Shown here: positions 47,827 through 55,406 of the stretch, piece by piece
Position numbering within the stretch: position 1 is the stretch's first letter
How the letters are laid out: each line of letters opens with the position of its first letter
Assembly: GCA_934675625.1 (NCBI GenBank)
Contig: CAKURH010000008.1
Span: 1-55,406, forward strand
Source of the DNA: an uncultured Kiritimatiellota bacterium
Lineage (GTDB): Bacteria > Verrucomicrobiota > Kiritimatiellia > RFP12 > UBA1067
Direction: 5' to 3'
Length of the DNA stretch: 55,406 nt
The notes under the pieces: model-generated
Seen by the model: the letters and a program-made list of their open reading frames with translations, nothing else
What the model was told of the DNA's origin: nothing
Databases searched by the model: none
Translations under genes and position numbers: made by a program

Positions 47827-49632
47827 CTACCAGCGGTAGGTGACGGCGCAGTAGCCCGTGAAGCCGAGGGCGCGCTGTCCGGGATAGACCTCAAACGCCT
47901 GGTTGAAGAGGTCGGAGAGACCCAGCGAGATCTCCAGGTCGCGGCAGAACGGCAGCGCGAACGTCGTCTCGGCGCGCGAGACGTTGCGGACGCGCGAGCC
48001 GCGCCGCACGGGATTCGACTTCCACACCTCGACGCCCTGCCGATACGCGACGCGCCAGTTGTCGAGAATCCGGTACGACGCCTCCAGCGAAAACGACGTG
48101 ATCGGAAAGTCCATCGCATAGCGCGAGGCCCAGTAGTCGCTCGCCGTGTCCTTCAGGACGAGCGCGCCGCGCGGGATGAACGTCAGCGCCTGCGTCGCCC
48201 GCCATTCGGCGTCGCCGGAGAGGCCGAACGCCGTCACCGGCTCCAGGGCCGTCGCCTTCCAACCCGACGACGGGCTTGTCTTCAGCCAGTCCACGAGGTC
48301 TTCGCTGCGCATGAAGAACGCCCCAAGCCGCCCGACCTCGTCCCATGTCCAGTCGAGGTTCACCGAACGCGTCCGCTGAAGCGGCAGGTCGAGCGTCCCC
48401 TTGCTGTCGGGGCTGTCGTACGTGAGTTCCGTGAAGCTCGGCCTCCGGCAGCCCTCGCGGTAGCTGAGTTCGACCGTCGACGCCTCGTTCACGCGGTAGG
48501 AGATGCCGCCCGCCGGCGCGCACGTCGCGTCATAGGCGCTGAAGAACTCGCCCGCCGCGCCGACCGCAACCTCCCAATCACCGAAGCGCACGCCGGGGAG
48601 CGCGGCGACCGAGCCGTGGAAGCGGCGGAAATTCTCCGTCTTCGTCTTCGGGTTGCGCCCCGAATAGTTGTTGTGGTGCGTCGTGATTTCGGCGTCCACG
48701 TCGCCGCGCAGGTCAATGAACGCCCACTCCGCAAAGTGCCGCCGCGTCGTGCCGTGCAGCGTGACCGAATCGGCGAGGTGCGTGTTCTCGTAGAAGTCGG
48801 GATTGTCGCGATAGAGCCAGTAGGCGTCACGGCCGCGCGTCCAGAGGACGGAGATCTCGCTCGCCTGGTCGTCGCCCGCGTCGTAACGCCAGTCGGCGGA
48901 GACGAGGCCCGTCTGGTCTTCCTCCCACGCCGGACACTTCTCGTTCGCGCCATACGCGCCCGTGCAACCGAAATCGCGCCACGCCCACGAGACGAGCGCG
49001 TCAAACGTCCAGTTCTCCGTCCCGAACCCGAAGCGTCCGCCCGCCGTCGCGCGATCCATCGGATTCGCCTCGTAGCCGTCCGTCTTGTCCGCATGCGCCG
49101 CCTCGGCGAACGCGCCGACCCAAGCGCGGCCCGCGTCGCCGAGCCCGAACGTCTCGATGTCATTGATGCGACCGAAGACGAGGCCGTTCAGGCCGACGCC
49201 GAGCGTCGCCTGTCCGCCGCGTTCGGACGGCGCGTCCAGCGCAACGGCGAGCGAGCCCGCCGGATGCCCCGCGCCCGTGCGGAAGAGGCCGAGCCCCGTC
49301 AGCACCTGCGGCTGCCCCAGCCAGACGCCGGGAACCGGCAGGTCGGCGTTGAAGTGCTCCGTCTGCGCGTTGCGCACCGTCGCGCCGTTGAAGACAAGCC
49401 CGGCCTCGGAGAACGCGGAGCCGTTGACGCTCAGGTCCGTGAGCGTGCCGGCCTCGCCCTGCCCGCGCACGGCGAGCGCGGACGACGCTTCCCGCCACGG
49501 CGCGTCCTGCACGGACGCCGCGCGTTCGCGTTCGCCCCAGACGACGACCGGCGCCAGCGCCGCGACATCATTCGTCGCAGCGCTGGCGCGGATGAGCGGC
49601 AGGGCCGCGACCAGAAAGGTGGACGTTTTCAA
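47827..49632 (-). CDS. TonB-dependent outer-membrane receptor
   Basis: A 601-residue protein from TTG 49632 (TTGA overlap with the upstream stop), with signal-like TSTFLVAALPLIRASA. The plug domain has DLSVNGSAFSEAGLVFNGATV and TEHFNADLPVPGVWL, the BtuB-type pattern. The rest is a beta barrel of alternating aromatic strands (ISVLWTRGRDAYWLY; SRYAMDFPITSFSLEASYR) that ends with an aromatic residue (YCAVTYRW), as barrel proteins do. The substrate (corrinoid, siderophore or glycan) is unknown. It is the last gene of the Gld/DUF4340 cluster. Confidence 0.85.
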   Translation of the reverse strand: MKTSTFLVAALPLIRASAATNDVAALAPVVVWGERERAASVQDAPWREASSALAVRGQGEAGTLTDLSVNGSAFSEAGLVFNGATVRNAQTEHFNADLPVPGVWLGQPQVLTGLGLFRTGAGHPAGSLAVALDAPSERGGQATLGVGLNGLVFGRINDIETFGLGDAGRAWVGAFAEAAHADKTDGYEANPMDRATAGGRFGFGTENWTFDALVSWAWRDFGCTGAYGANEKCPAWEEDQTGLVSADWRYDAGDDQASEISVLWTRGRDAYWLYRDNPDFYENTHLADSVTLHGTTRRHFAEWAFIDLRGDVDAEITTHHNNYSGRNPKTKTENFRRFHGSVAALPGVRFGDWEVAVGAAGEFFSAYDATCAPAGGISYRVNEASTVELSYREGCRRPSFTELTYDSPDSKGTLDLPLQRTRSVNLDWTWDEVGRLGAFFMRSEDLVDWLKTSPSSGWKATALEPVTAFGLSGDAEWRATQALTFIPRGALVLKDTASDYWASRYAMDFPITSFSLEASYRILDNWRVAYRQGVEVWKSNPVRRGSRVRNVSRAETTFALPFCRDLEISLGLSDLFNQAFEVYPGQRALGFTGYCAVTYRW

Positions 49633-50603
49633 TCCTTCTTCGCCTCTTCTTTCTTCGGCTCTTCCTTGGCCTTGACGAGATCCTTGCGGGTCTTCATCAT
49701 GTTCTCGGCCGAGTAGGAGGAGATCGTGAAGACCCACTTGCCGTCGTCGAGCTTGAAGTAGCGGTCGGTGCCGTCCTTCACCTTGTTGCCGACCGTGGCG
49801 ACGCGGTTGACCGTGTTCGAGCCCTCCTTCACCGTGACCGTGTAGACGAAGCCCGTCGCGAAGCCGAGCTCGGCCTCCGTGAGCTTCGGGTCGGCGATCG
49901 CATTGAAGTCAAGGTACGAGAGCGCCGAGTCGAGCGAGTAGGTCTTGGACGTGTCGAGCTCCTCCTTGTCCGTCAGGCCCTTCAGCGTCCACACGCTGTT
50001 CGTGCCCTTCGTCAGCTCCACGACCTCGTCGCCATGCGCGTACTTGACCGCCTGAACGTCCGAGGACGGAATCGAGGCGATGCGCGTGTTGCACCACTGC
50101 CGAACCTCGCCGTCGAAGGCGTCGAGCGTGTCCTTGACGAGCACCGTCTCGCCGTCGAAAGCGACGTAGCGTCCGTCCGGGTAGCCGCCGTACATCGCCG
50201 CCTGCCCCGTGGCCTTCTTCGTGTGCTTGTCGCCGAGCGTGAGCGTCGCGAGCGCCTTGCCGGAGGCGTCCTTGAGCGCGACCTGGCTTTCGGCACCGAG
50301 CTTGCGGCCATGCGCGACCTGGCCGACCTTGAGCTCGGCGAGCTTCATCAGGTTCTCGGCGATCTTCTCGCGGTCGGCCGGGTAGCCGTGCAGCGACTCG
50401 ACCTTCCAGCCGTCCGCCGAGGCGGCCAGCGTCAGCTTGTCGCCGATCTCGACGCGGGCGACGTCCGCGACGCGGAGGCCGGGAAGGATTGCCTTCCCGT
50501 TCAGCTTCGCCGCTGCCGGACGCGAGCCGCGCTGCAGGAAATACGCCGCGCCGCCGAGGACGACGGCCACGCCGAGGAGTGTCATGAGAGATTTCGTATT
50601 CAT
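49629..50603 (-). CDS. DUF4340-type membrane-anchored protein
   Basis: A 324-residue protein with an N-terminal membrane anchor (LMTLLGVAVVLGGAAYFL). The domain pattern (VARVEIGDKLTLAASADGWKV; VGNKVKDGTDRYFKLDDGKWVFTIS) fits DUF4340 proteins encoded next to GldG-like ABC systems. Function is unknown, but the genomic link to GldFG is recurrent. ATG 50603 fits the anchor. The frame upstream of it runs through spacer sequence and is not coding. The C-terminus is Lys/Glu-rich. Confidence 0.8.
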   Translation of the reverse strand: MNTKSLMTLLGVAVVLGGAAYFLQRGSRPAAAKLNGKAILPGLRVADVARVEIGDKLTLAASADGWKVESLHGYPADREKIAENLMKLAELKVGQVAHGRKLGAESQVALKDASGKALATLTLGDKHTKKATGQAAMYGGYPDGRYVAFDGETVLVKDTLDAFDGEVRQWCNTRIASIPSSDVQAVKYAHGDEVVELTKGTNSVWTLKGLTDKEELDTSKTYSLDSALSYLDFNAIADPKLTEAELGFATGFVYTVTVKEGSNTVNRVATVGNKVKDGTDRYFKLDDGKWVFTISSYSAENMMKTRKDLVKAKEEPKKEEAKKD

Positions 50604-50754
50604 GATTTCAGATTTAAGATTTCGATTGCTGACTTGATTTTGATTGCCGGACTTGAGGGACTTGGGAGACGCGAGCGACAAGAGGCCCAACCGTCGTTCA
50701 TGGTCGTTTCAGGCCCTTGCGCGCTCGCTGCCCGCGTCTCTCACGTCCGCGTCA

Positions 50755-53340
50755 TTACTTCCTCTTCTTCAGCCCCCGCAGGAGGCCGAACAGCACGACC
50801 AGCGCCGGGATGAGCCCGATGTTGACGACCTTCAGCCGGAGGCCAAGCGAGTCGATGTCGGCCGTCAGTTCCTTGCGCACGTTCTTGAGCTGCTTGCGCG
50901 TGTCGGCCTGCGCCTTGCGGAGCTTCTGGATCTCGTCCTGCTGTTCCTGCGAGAGGATGAACCGCTCGTCGCCGCTCTTCTGCTTCTGCAGGGCCTGCAG
51001 GCGCTGCTGCGTCATCTGCAGCTCGGCCTCGAAGTCGGCGGCCTTGCGCTGCCACTGGCGCATCGCCTTCGCCTCCAGCTCGTTGACGACCGTGAACGGA
51101 CGGTCGGTCGTGCCGCGCGAACGCACGCCGATCAGCTCCTCGCGGCCGGCGAACTGCTCGATCACGTTCGAGAAGAGCGTCAGGTTGTCGTTGATGAGCT
51201 GCGGGATGTTGCCGAACGGCGTCTTCATCATCCGCACGCAGAAGTCGTCCGCCAGGAAGTCGGAGTCCGCGAAGAGGATGACCGAACCCTTGCCCTCGAC
51301 GAGCGCCTTCGAGACGTCGTTCGTGCCGTCCGGCCCCTTCGGGAACGCGGTCTTGAACGTGCCGGCGAGGCGCGCCGCGAGGACGCGTTCGTGGCCGTCG
51401 GGGATCATGTCCTTCGCGCCGCCGCCGAACTGGACGGACATCCTGTCGACCGAGCAGGAGTTCTCCTTCGAGGTCGTGATGACCGGCGTGAACGCGAGAT
51501 CCATGTCCTTCTTCTCGAAGACGAACGCGCCCGCGAACGGGAACATCACCTGCGAGAGGCCGGCGACGAGCAGGTCGCCCTTGTCCATGTTCGCCTGCGT
51601 GAGCGAGAGGAACGCCGGATTGTCGTCCACGCCGCCCTGGCCGTTGTTGAGCTTCGTCGCGGCCTCCAGGTCGCCCGTCACCTTCGACGTGTCGAACTTC
51701 ACGCCCCAGGCGTCGAAGAGCTTGCCGAGCGTGGACGGGCCGTCCTGCCCGCCGCCCATCTGCATCATCATCGGATTCTGCTTCTGGCGGCTCGCGATCA
51801 TGTCCTTCACGCTGAACGGGTCGACGCACGCGATGAGCTTGCCGCCCCGGAGGACGAACTGGTCGATCGCGTAGAGCGCCTTGTCGGAGAGGTCCTTCGC
51901 GTGCAGGACGACAAGCGTCTTGACGTCGTCGTCAATCGACTCGGCGTCCGTCGAGACCGTCCGCACCTCGTAGTCCTTGCCGAGTTCGGCGAAGGCCGCC
52001 CAGCCTTCCGGCGGACGCTGCCCCATCTGCATCATCATCGGGTTCATCGGCCCGCCGCCGAGGACGTCGCCGAGCGACGTCATGACGCCGACGACCGGCT
52101 TCTCCGGCCACGCGACGCGCGTGACGAGGCGGGTGACGTCGTATTCGAGCGTCGACTCGGTGCGCGGGGAGAGCTGGGCGAGCGTCTGCTCGTTGTCGCC
52201 GCAGACGGCGACGACGCCGAAGTAGATCGGGCTGCCGAACGGGTTGACCGTCTGCGGCTCGATGCCGTAGCGCTGCGCCCATTCCTCCGCGTCGGAGTCG
52301 GGCTTCGGGTCATACGCCTCCAGGATGACGTGGCCGCCCGCCGCGCGCTCGTACTCCTTGAGGAGGTTCTGCACACGCGCCGCGTAGGTCTTGAGCTGCA
52401 TCGGCATGTCCGCCGCCGACGAGCTGACGTAGTACTTGAGCGTGACGTCCTGCTCCAGCTTCGACAGCACGGCCTTCGAGCCGTCCGAGAGCGTGTAGAA
52501 GCGCTCGGCGGTGAGGTCGGCCCGGAGCGGCAGGTTCGCGAGGATGACGTCCGCCGCGACCACGATCGCCGCGAGGAGGACGAGCCCGGCCGCGCCCTTC
52601 GACGCGCCGCGCCGCCCGTCCGTCACCGTCTTCGCCGCCGCGAGCATGAAGACGATCATGCCGAGGTAGTAGCCGACGTCCGCCAGGTCGAGCACGCCGC
52701 GCCGCAGGGCCTCGAAGTGCGTCAGCAGCGAGCACGACGAGAGGCCGTTGACGATCGCGGACGGCACGCCCCAGTTGGCGACGGCCGTCGTCACGGGGTC
52801 GAAGCCGACGATCATCAGCGCGAACACCATCGCGAGCGACACGACGAAGCCGATGACGCTCGCGCGCGACAGGGTCGACGCGAAGACGCCGACCGCCGCC
52901 GCCGCGCCCGCCATCAGGAACGAGCCGACGTAGCCGCAGAGGACGACGCCCCAGTCGGGCGCGCCAAGGTAGCCGGCCGTGACCGCCACGGGGAACGTGA
53001 GCGCGAGGCCGATCGCGATGAACGCCCAGGCCGCGAGGAACTTGCCGATCAGCGCCTGCGTGACCGTGATCGGCAGCGTGAGCAGCAGCTCCGCCGTGCC
53101 GTTGCGGCGCTCGTCGGCCCACGTGCCCATCGTCGCCGCCGGCACGAGCAGCAGGTAGACCCACGGATGCCAGAAGAAGAACGGCGTCAGGTCCGCCTGA
53201 CGGCGCTCGTAGAACATCGCGACGCCGAACGTCATGAAGCCGATCAGCACGAGAAACGCCACGAGGAACACGTACGCGACGGGCGAGTCGAAATACGCCC
53301 TGAACTCGCGCTTGAAGATTGCCTTGATGTTTTTAAGCAT
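50755..53340 (-). CDS. GldF-GldG fusion: ABC-2 type permease joined to Gld substrate-domain protein
   Basis: An 861-residue protein. Residues 1-about 240 are an ABC-2 permease with six helices (FKREFRAYFDSPVAYVFLVA; GTWADERRNGTAELLLTLPI). From about 260 to 835 it is GldG-like: a membrane helix (GLVLLAAIVVAADVILANLP), then a large periplasmic domain (LTAERFYTLSDGSKAVLSKL; DVTRLVTRVAWPEKPVVGVM; CVDPFSVKDM), a coiled coil (about 770-825) and a C-terminal helix. In Bacteroidetes gldF and gldG are separate. With the ATPase at 53411 it forms a complete transporter, whose cargo is unknown. Confidence 0.87.
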   Translation of the reverse strand: MLKNIKAIFKREFRAYFDSPVAYVFLVAFLVLIGFMTFGVAMFYERRQADLTPFFFWHPWVYLLLVPAATMGTWADERRNGTAELLLTLPITVTQALIGKFLAAWAFIAIGLALTFPVAVTAGYLGAPDWGVVLCGYVGSFLMAGAAAAVGVFASTLSRASVIGFVVSLAMVFALMIVGFDPVTTAVANWGVPSAIVNGLSSCSLLTHFEALRRGVLDLADVGYYLGMIVFMLAAAKTVTDGRRGASKGAAGLVLLAAIVVAADVILANLPLRADLTAERFYTLSDGSKAVLSKLEQDVTLKYYVSSSAADMPMQLKTYAARVQNLLKEYERAAGGHVILEAYDPKPDSDAEEWAQRYGIEPQTVNPFGSPIYFGVVAVCGDNEQTLAQLSPRTESTLEYDVTRLVTRVAWPEKPVVGVMTSLGDVLGGGPMNPMMMQMGQRPPEGWAAFAELGKDYEVRTVSTDAESIDDDVKTLVVLHAKDLSDKALYAIDQFVLRGGKLIACVDPFSVKDMIASRQKQNPMMMQMGGGQDGPSTLGKLFDAWGVKFDTSKVTGDLEAATKLNNGQGGVDDNPAFLSLTQANMDKGDLLVAGLSQVMFPFAGAFVFEKKDMDLAFTPVITTSKENSCSVDRMSVQFGGGAKDMIPDGHERVLAARLAGTFKTAFPKGPDGTNDVSKALVEGKGSVILFADSDFLADDFCVRMMKTPFGNIPQLINDNLTLFSNVIEQFAGREELIGVRSRGTTDRPFTVVNELEAKAMRQWQRKAADFEAELQMTQQRLQALQKQKSGDERFILSQEQQDEIQKLRKAQADTRKQLKNVRKELTADIDSLGLRLKVVNIGLIPALVVLFGLLRGLKKRK

Positions 53341-53410
53341 TGTCTTGTCTCCAGATCTAGATGTTTTAGCCCTTCCAGTTGCTCTAGCCCTTCTAGAGCT
53401 TCTGGCGCGC
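53341..53410. repeat. TAGCCCTTC/CTAGA spacer repeat between gldA and the gldFG fusion
   Basis: The 70-nt spacer holds repeated words TTTAGCCCTTCCAG, TCTAGCCCTTCTAGAG and CTAGAT, i.e. two near-direct copies at about 18-bp spacing with internal palindromes. It is a text-like spacer, not a gene. Confidence 0.5.
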
Positions 53411-54133
53411 CTAGCCGTTCACCGTCAATTTCCTGAAGACCACGTCCAGCCGACCGCCGTTCGGATCGAGCGCCTTGAGCTCGGCCGGCGTGCCGTCGAA
53501 CTTCTTCTCGCCGTCCGAAATGACGACGACCTTCGTGCAGACGGCATCGACCTCCTCGAGGATGTGCGTCGAGATGATGATCGCCTTGCCCTTCGCGGCC
53601 ATCGCCTTGATCATCTCGCGCACCGTGAACTTCTGGTTCGGGTCGAGGCCGTCCGTCGGCTCGTCCATGATCAGCACCTTCGGGTCGTGGATGATCGCCG
53701 CCGCGAACGCCGTGCGCTGGCGGTAGCCCTTCGAGAGCGTGTCGATCGTCTGCCCGGCGACCTTCTCGAGCTTCGCCTGCACGATCACGTCCGCCACGCG
53801 CCGCGCGCCCGCCGCGCCCGCGAAGCCGCGCACCTCGGCGATGAACGCGAGGTAGTCGCGCACGGTCATCGCGCGGTAGCTCGGCGCGGACTCCGGCAGG
53901 TAGCCGAGGTCGCGCTTCGCGGCGATCGGGTCAGCCACGATGTCGTGCCCGTTGATGACGGCCGTGCCGCCCGACGGCGGCAGGAAGCCCGTGATCATGC
54001 GCATGGTGGTCGATTTTCCGGCGCCGTTCGGCCCCAGGAAGCCCAGCACTTCGCCTTCCTTGACGGAGAAGGACACGCCCTTCACCGCCGGGAAGTCGCC
54101 GAAGTTCTTCTTCAGGTTCTTGACTTCTAACAT
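53411..54133 (-). CDS. GldA-like ABC transporter ATP-binding protein
   Basis: A 240-residue ATPase with Walker A GPNGAGKST, signature LSKGYRQRTAFAAAI (a GldA/NatA-like variant), Walker B VLIMDEPTDGLDPNQ and switch His in ISTHILEEV. It pairs with the permease fusion encoded downstream. The promoter TGATATAAT (hexamer 54160-54165) lies about 27 nt before the ATG. Confidence 0.92.
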   Translation of the reverse strand: MLEVKNLKKNFGDFPAVKGVSFSVKEGEVLGFLGPNGAGKSTTMRMITGFLPPSGGTAVINGHDIVADPIAAKRDLGYLPESAPSYRAMTVRDYLAFIAEVRGFAGAAGARRVADVIVQAKLEKVAGQTIDTLSKGYRQRTAFAAAIIHDPKVLIMDEPTDGLDPNQKFTVREMIKAMAAKGKAIIISTHILEEVDAVCTKVVVISDGEKKFDGTPAELKALDPNGGRLDVVFRKLTVNG

Positions 54134-54183
54134 TGTGGTGTGTTATTTGTTTTTGGTGAATTATATCATTTTTTGGGGATAGG

Positions 54184-54318
54184 GGGAACGGGGATTGGGA
54201 TGAGGGAACAGGGAACGGGGAACAGGGAACAGGATGCGGGGAATGGTTTTATTCCTGTTCCCAGTTCCCTCATCCCCGTCCCCTCCTTTCAGTTCCCTCA
54301 TCCCTGTTCCCTCTCCAT
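54184..54318. repeat. GGGAACAGG-type spacer repeat with hairpin potential
   Basis: Units of GGGAAC(A/G)GG repeated about six times (54184-54245) face an inverted set of TTCCCTCATCCC/TGTTCCC words (54250-54312). The two arms can pair into a long imperfect hairpin around TTTTA. It separates the lipoprotein gene from gldA and ends at the lipoprotein stop. Confidence 0.7.
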
Positions 54319-55175
54319 CAGAACGCTTCCGTGGCGTCCGACACGCGGCGGCTGCGCCGTTCGGCGGCGTTCTTGCGCGCCTCCGCGCGCAGGGCCTCCG
54401 TCTCGTCCGCCGCGACCGTCAGCTGCGCGTCGTCCCACGCGACGAGCACCGTCTCGTAGTCGCGCGACGCGCCCGCGAGGCACGCCGTCACGTAGCGGCC
54501 CGCACCGAGGTCGAACGTGTAGACCGGCCGGCACCAGCTGCGCGGACGCGCCCACGTCTGGTAGCGCTTCTCCAGCGCCTCGATGAGGTAGTGGCGCCGC
54601 CAGCTCGTCCCAGGGTCGATCGCGTCCTTCGCGCAGGCGTAGACCTTCACGACCTTGTGGGTCTTCGGCGTCACGTAGACGTAGTAGTCGTCGAACCCGG
54701 CGAGCGCCTTCTTCGGCGTGAACGTCGCCCGGAGGAGCGTCGGCTCGTCGACGTCCGCGACGAAGTTCGTGCCGTCGAACACCTCGCCGAACTTCAGGCC
54801 GAGAAAGCCGTCCTCGACCTTCGCGTCGGCGTCAACCTTCGCGTGGATCGGCGAGGCGAGGCTCTTCAGGCCCGCGTCGCCGACGGGATAGCTCTGCGCG
54901 TACTCGCTCGTCGTCGTCGCGAGCATGTTGCCCTCGGCGTCCATCGTCGTGCGCGTCTCGCGGCGGTGTTCCGTGACCATGTTGCCGTTCGTCGTCACCG
55001 TCATCTCCGTGAAGGAGCGCGAGACCGAACCGTTTTCGTTCGTGACGACAGAAGCCTCGGAGGACTTCTGCGACACGTCCTTCTTCTCGTCGCAGCTCGC
55101 TGCGGCGAAGCCGATCAGGGCCGTGACGGCGAGGACGCCGGCGACCGTGCCCGTGAGTTTCTTTCCTTTTTTCAT
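54318..55175 (-). CDS. Lipoprotein of unknown function
   Basis: A 285-residue protein with a lipoprotein signal (GVLAVTALIGFAAASC). A Ser/Thr/Asn-rich stretch (about 36-90) is followed by a folded part with GLKFGEVFDGTNFVADVDEP, FDDYYVYVTPKTHKVVKVYA and YETVLVAWDDAQLTV, then a Lys/Arg/Glu-rich end. No known domain is recognised. The start is ATG 55175 with AAAGGAAA upstream. The promoter carries a tandem TTAACA box (55232-55248), suggesting control by an OmpR/PhoB-type regulator. Confidence 0.8.
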   Translation of the reverse strand: MKKGKKLTGTVAGVLAVTALIGFAAASCDEKKDVSQKSSEASVVTNENGSVSRSFTEMTVTTNGNMVTEHRRETRTTMDAEGNMLATTTSEYAQSYPVGDAGLKSLASPIHAKVDADAKVEDGFLGLKFGEVFDGTNFVADVDEPTLLRATFTPKKALAGFDDYYVYVTPKTHKVVKVYACAKDAIDPGTSWRRHYLIEALEKRYQTWARPRSWCRPVYTFDLGAGRYVTACLAGASRDYETVLVAWDDAQLTVAADETEALRAEARKNAAERRSRRVSDATEAF

Positions 55176-55216
55176 GTTGTCGTTTCCTTTCTTCGGTTTC
55201 CCGATTGAACGACAAC

Positions 55217-55248
55217 AGTATACAAAACGGATGTTAACGGATTGTTAA
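55217..55248 (-). promoter_or_regulatory. Promoter with tandem TTAACA (PhoP/PhoB-like) box
   Basis: On the minus strand two TTAACA words (55243-55248 and 55232-55237) lie exactly 11 bp apart within CCGTTAACAAT/CCGTTAACATC repeats, followed after 9 bp by TATACT (55217-55222). An 11-bp direct repeat in the -35 region is how OmpR-family activators such as PhoP/PhoB bind. Confidence 0.6.
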
Positions 55249-55281
55249 CGGGAAAAGAAAAGTCAGACAGATGCCTTGTTC

Positions 55282-55320
55282 AAAAAAAGGAGAGGCGCAG
55301 ACCCCAGTGGGGACTGCGCC
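55282..55320 (-). terminator. Intrinsic terminator of the gene entering from the right edge
   Basis: On the minus strand a stem GGCGCAG-CCCC/GGGG-CTGCGCC (55294-55320, with A mismatches and loop ACT) is followed by TCTCC and seven T (55282-55288). Confidence 0.82.
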
Positions 55321-55327
55321 TTCTGCC

Positions 55328-55406
55328 CTATGAACCGGGCGGCCGAGAAAACAGCAGGTGACGTTTGCGCTTTGCGGCATATTGTGTCCTCCGCGCGTGG
55401 GCCTTG
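55328..55406 (-). CDS. Possible C-terminal end of a gene running in from the right edge
   Basis: One minus-strand frame is open from the window edge to TAG at 55328-55330 and reads as a very basic tail (KAHARRTQYAAKRKRHLLFS). A terminator begins 8 nt further on, so a gene end here is expected. Basic tails are common in ribosomal and nucleic-acid-binding proteins, but 25 residues are too few to assign. Confidence 0.35.
   Translation of the reverse strand, partial: KAHARRTQYAAKRKRHLLFSRPPGS

Noticed and set aside
50644..53436. A 930-codon open frame on the plus strand
   Set aside because: It is antisense to the GldF-GldG fusion, composed almost wholly of R, D, E, V, L and A, with no recognisable motif or ribosome-binding site.
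1..55406. CRISPR arrays, rRNA genes or prophage modules
   Set aside because: No regularly spaced identical repeats with unique spacers, no rRNA-like sequence and no phage structural genes were seen; the 10-bp iterons are far too short to be CRISPR repeats.

Overview
The window is a GC-rich (roughly 60-65%) piece of a Gram-negative chromosome that most resembles uncultured gut or sediment Kiritimatiellota/Verrucomicrobia-type bacteria. That placement is an inference from gene content: sugar-sensing XylR-type (LacI-like plus AraC) regulators, secreted glycosidases with autotransporter-style strand repeats, a DUF1080 protein, Rnf, Gld-type ABC genes, a TonB system and many non-coding dispersed repeats. 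Nearly every gene is on the minus strand. No rRNA, CRISPR array or prophage was seen, and there is one tRNA.

Region by region, in window order. 1-121: start of a minus-strand gene with a 14-G tract near its N-terminus. 290-15397: a tightly packed minus-strand operon of about 15 kb, read from SDR dehydrogenase through IlvD-type dehydratase, FAD oxidoreductase, a giant secreted alpha/beta hydrolase, two small secreted proteins, a cupin-metallohydrolase fusion, a DUF1116 (AllG/YlbE-like) protein and an SSS symporter to a sialidase-like exoenzyme. It ends in a clear terminator and has a XylR-type regulator diverging from its head. 16642-19962: PilT followed by a polar amino-acid ABC importer. 20019-22289: rhamnose isomerase and RhaT. 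22398-25900: an orphan TolC-like protein, a YqiA-like esterase, an EEP-family lipoprotein and tRNA-Arg. 25981-28998: rnfAB, tonB, exbD, exbB. 29053-30543: dnaB. 30663-32830: a decayed AAA ATPase, an MntA/HepT toxin-antitoxin pair framed by REP palindromes, and a second EEP protein. 32846-43586: a glycan operon (a phase-variable secreted protein, a clan GH-A-like enzyme, and a propeller/toroid/GH29 three-module enzyme) preceded by its own XylR-type regulator. 43620-45221: a RAYT transposase inside a swarm of its probable REP palindromes. 45243-47758: DUF1080 protein and Der GTPase. 47827-54133: GldA, GldF-GldG fusion, DUF4340 protein, TonB-dependent receptor. 54318-55175: a lipoprotein gene with a PhoP/PhoB-like tandem box.

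How the parts fit together: the exoenzymes (sialidase-like, GH29 fucosidase-like, GH-A) would release sialic acid, fucose, rhamnose and similar sugars from host or plant glycans. The SSS, RhaT, TonB-ExbBD/receptor and ABC systems would import the products, and RhaA and the SDR/IlvD/FAD enzymes would begin their catabolism, under XylR-type one-component control.

The most unusual signals are two long poly-G tracts, each in a length that puts its gene out of frame (candidate phase variation); several families of dispersed palindromic or 10-bp-periodic repeats, some translated in frame inside the giant hydrolase and inside the RAYT gene; and repeat elements that supply the Shine-Dalgarno sequence and the stop codon of one gene. 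Because no database search was possible, family calls rest on motifs visible in the translations.
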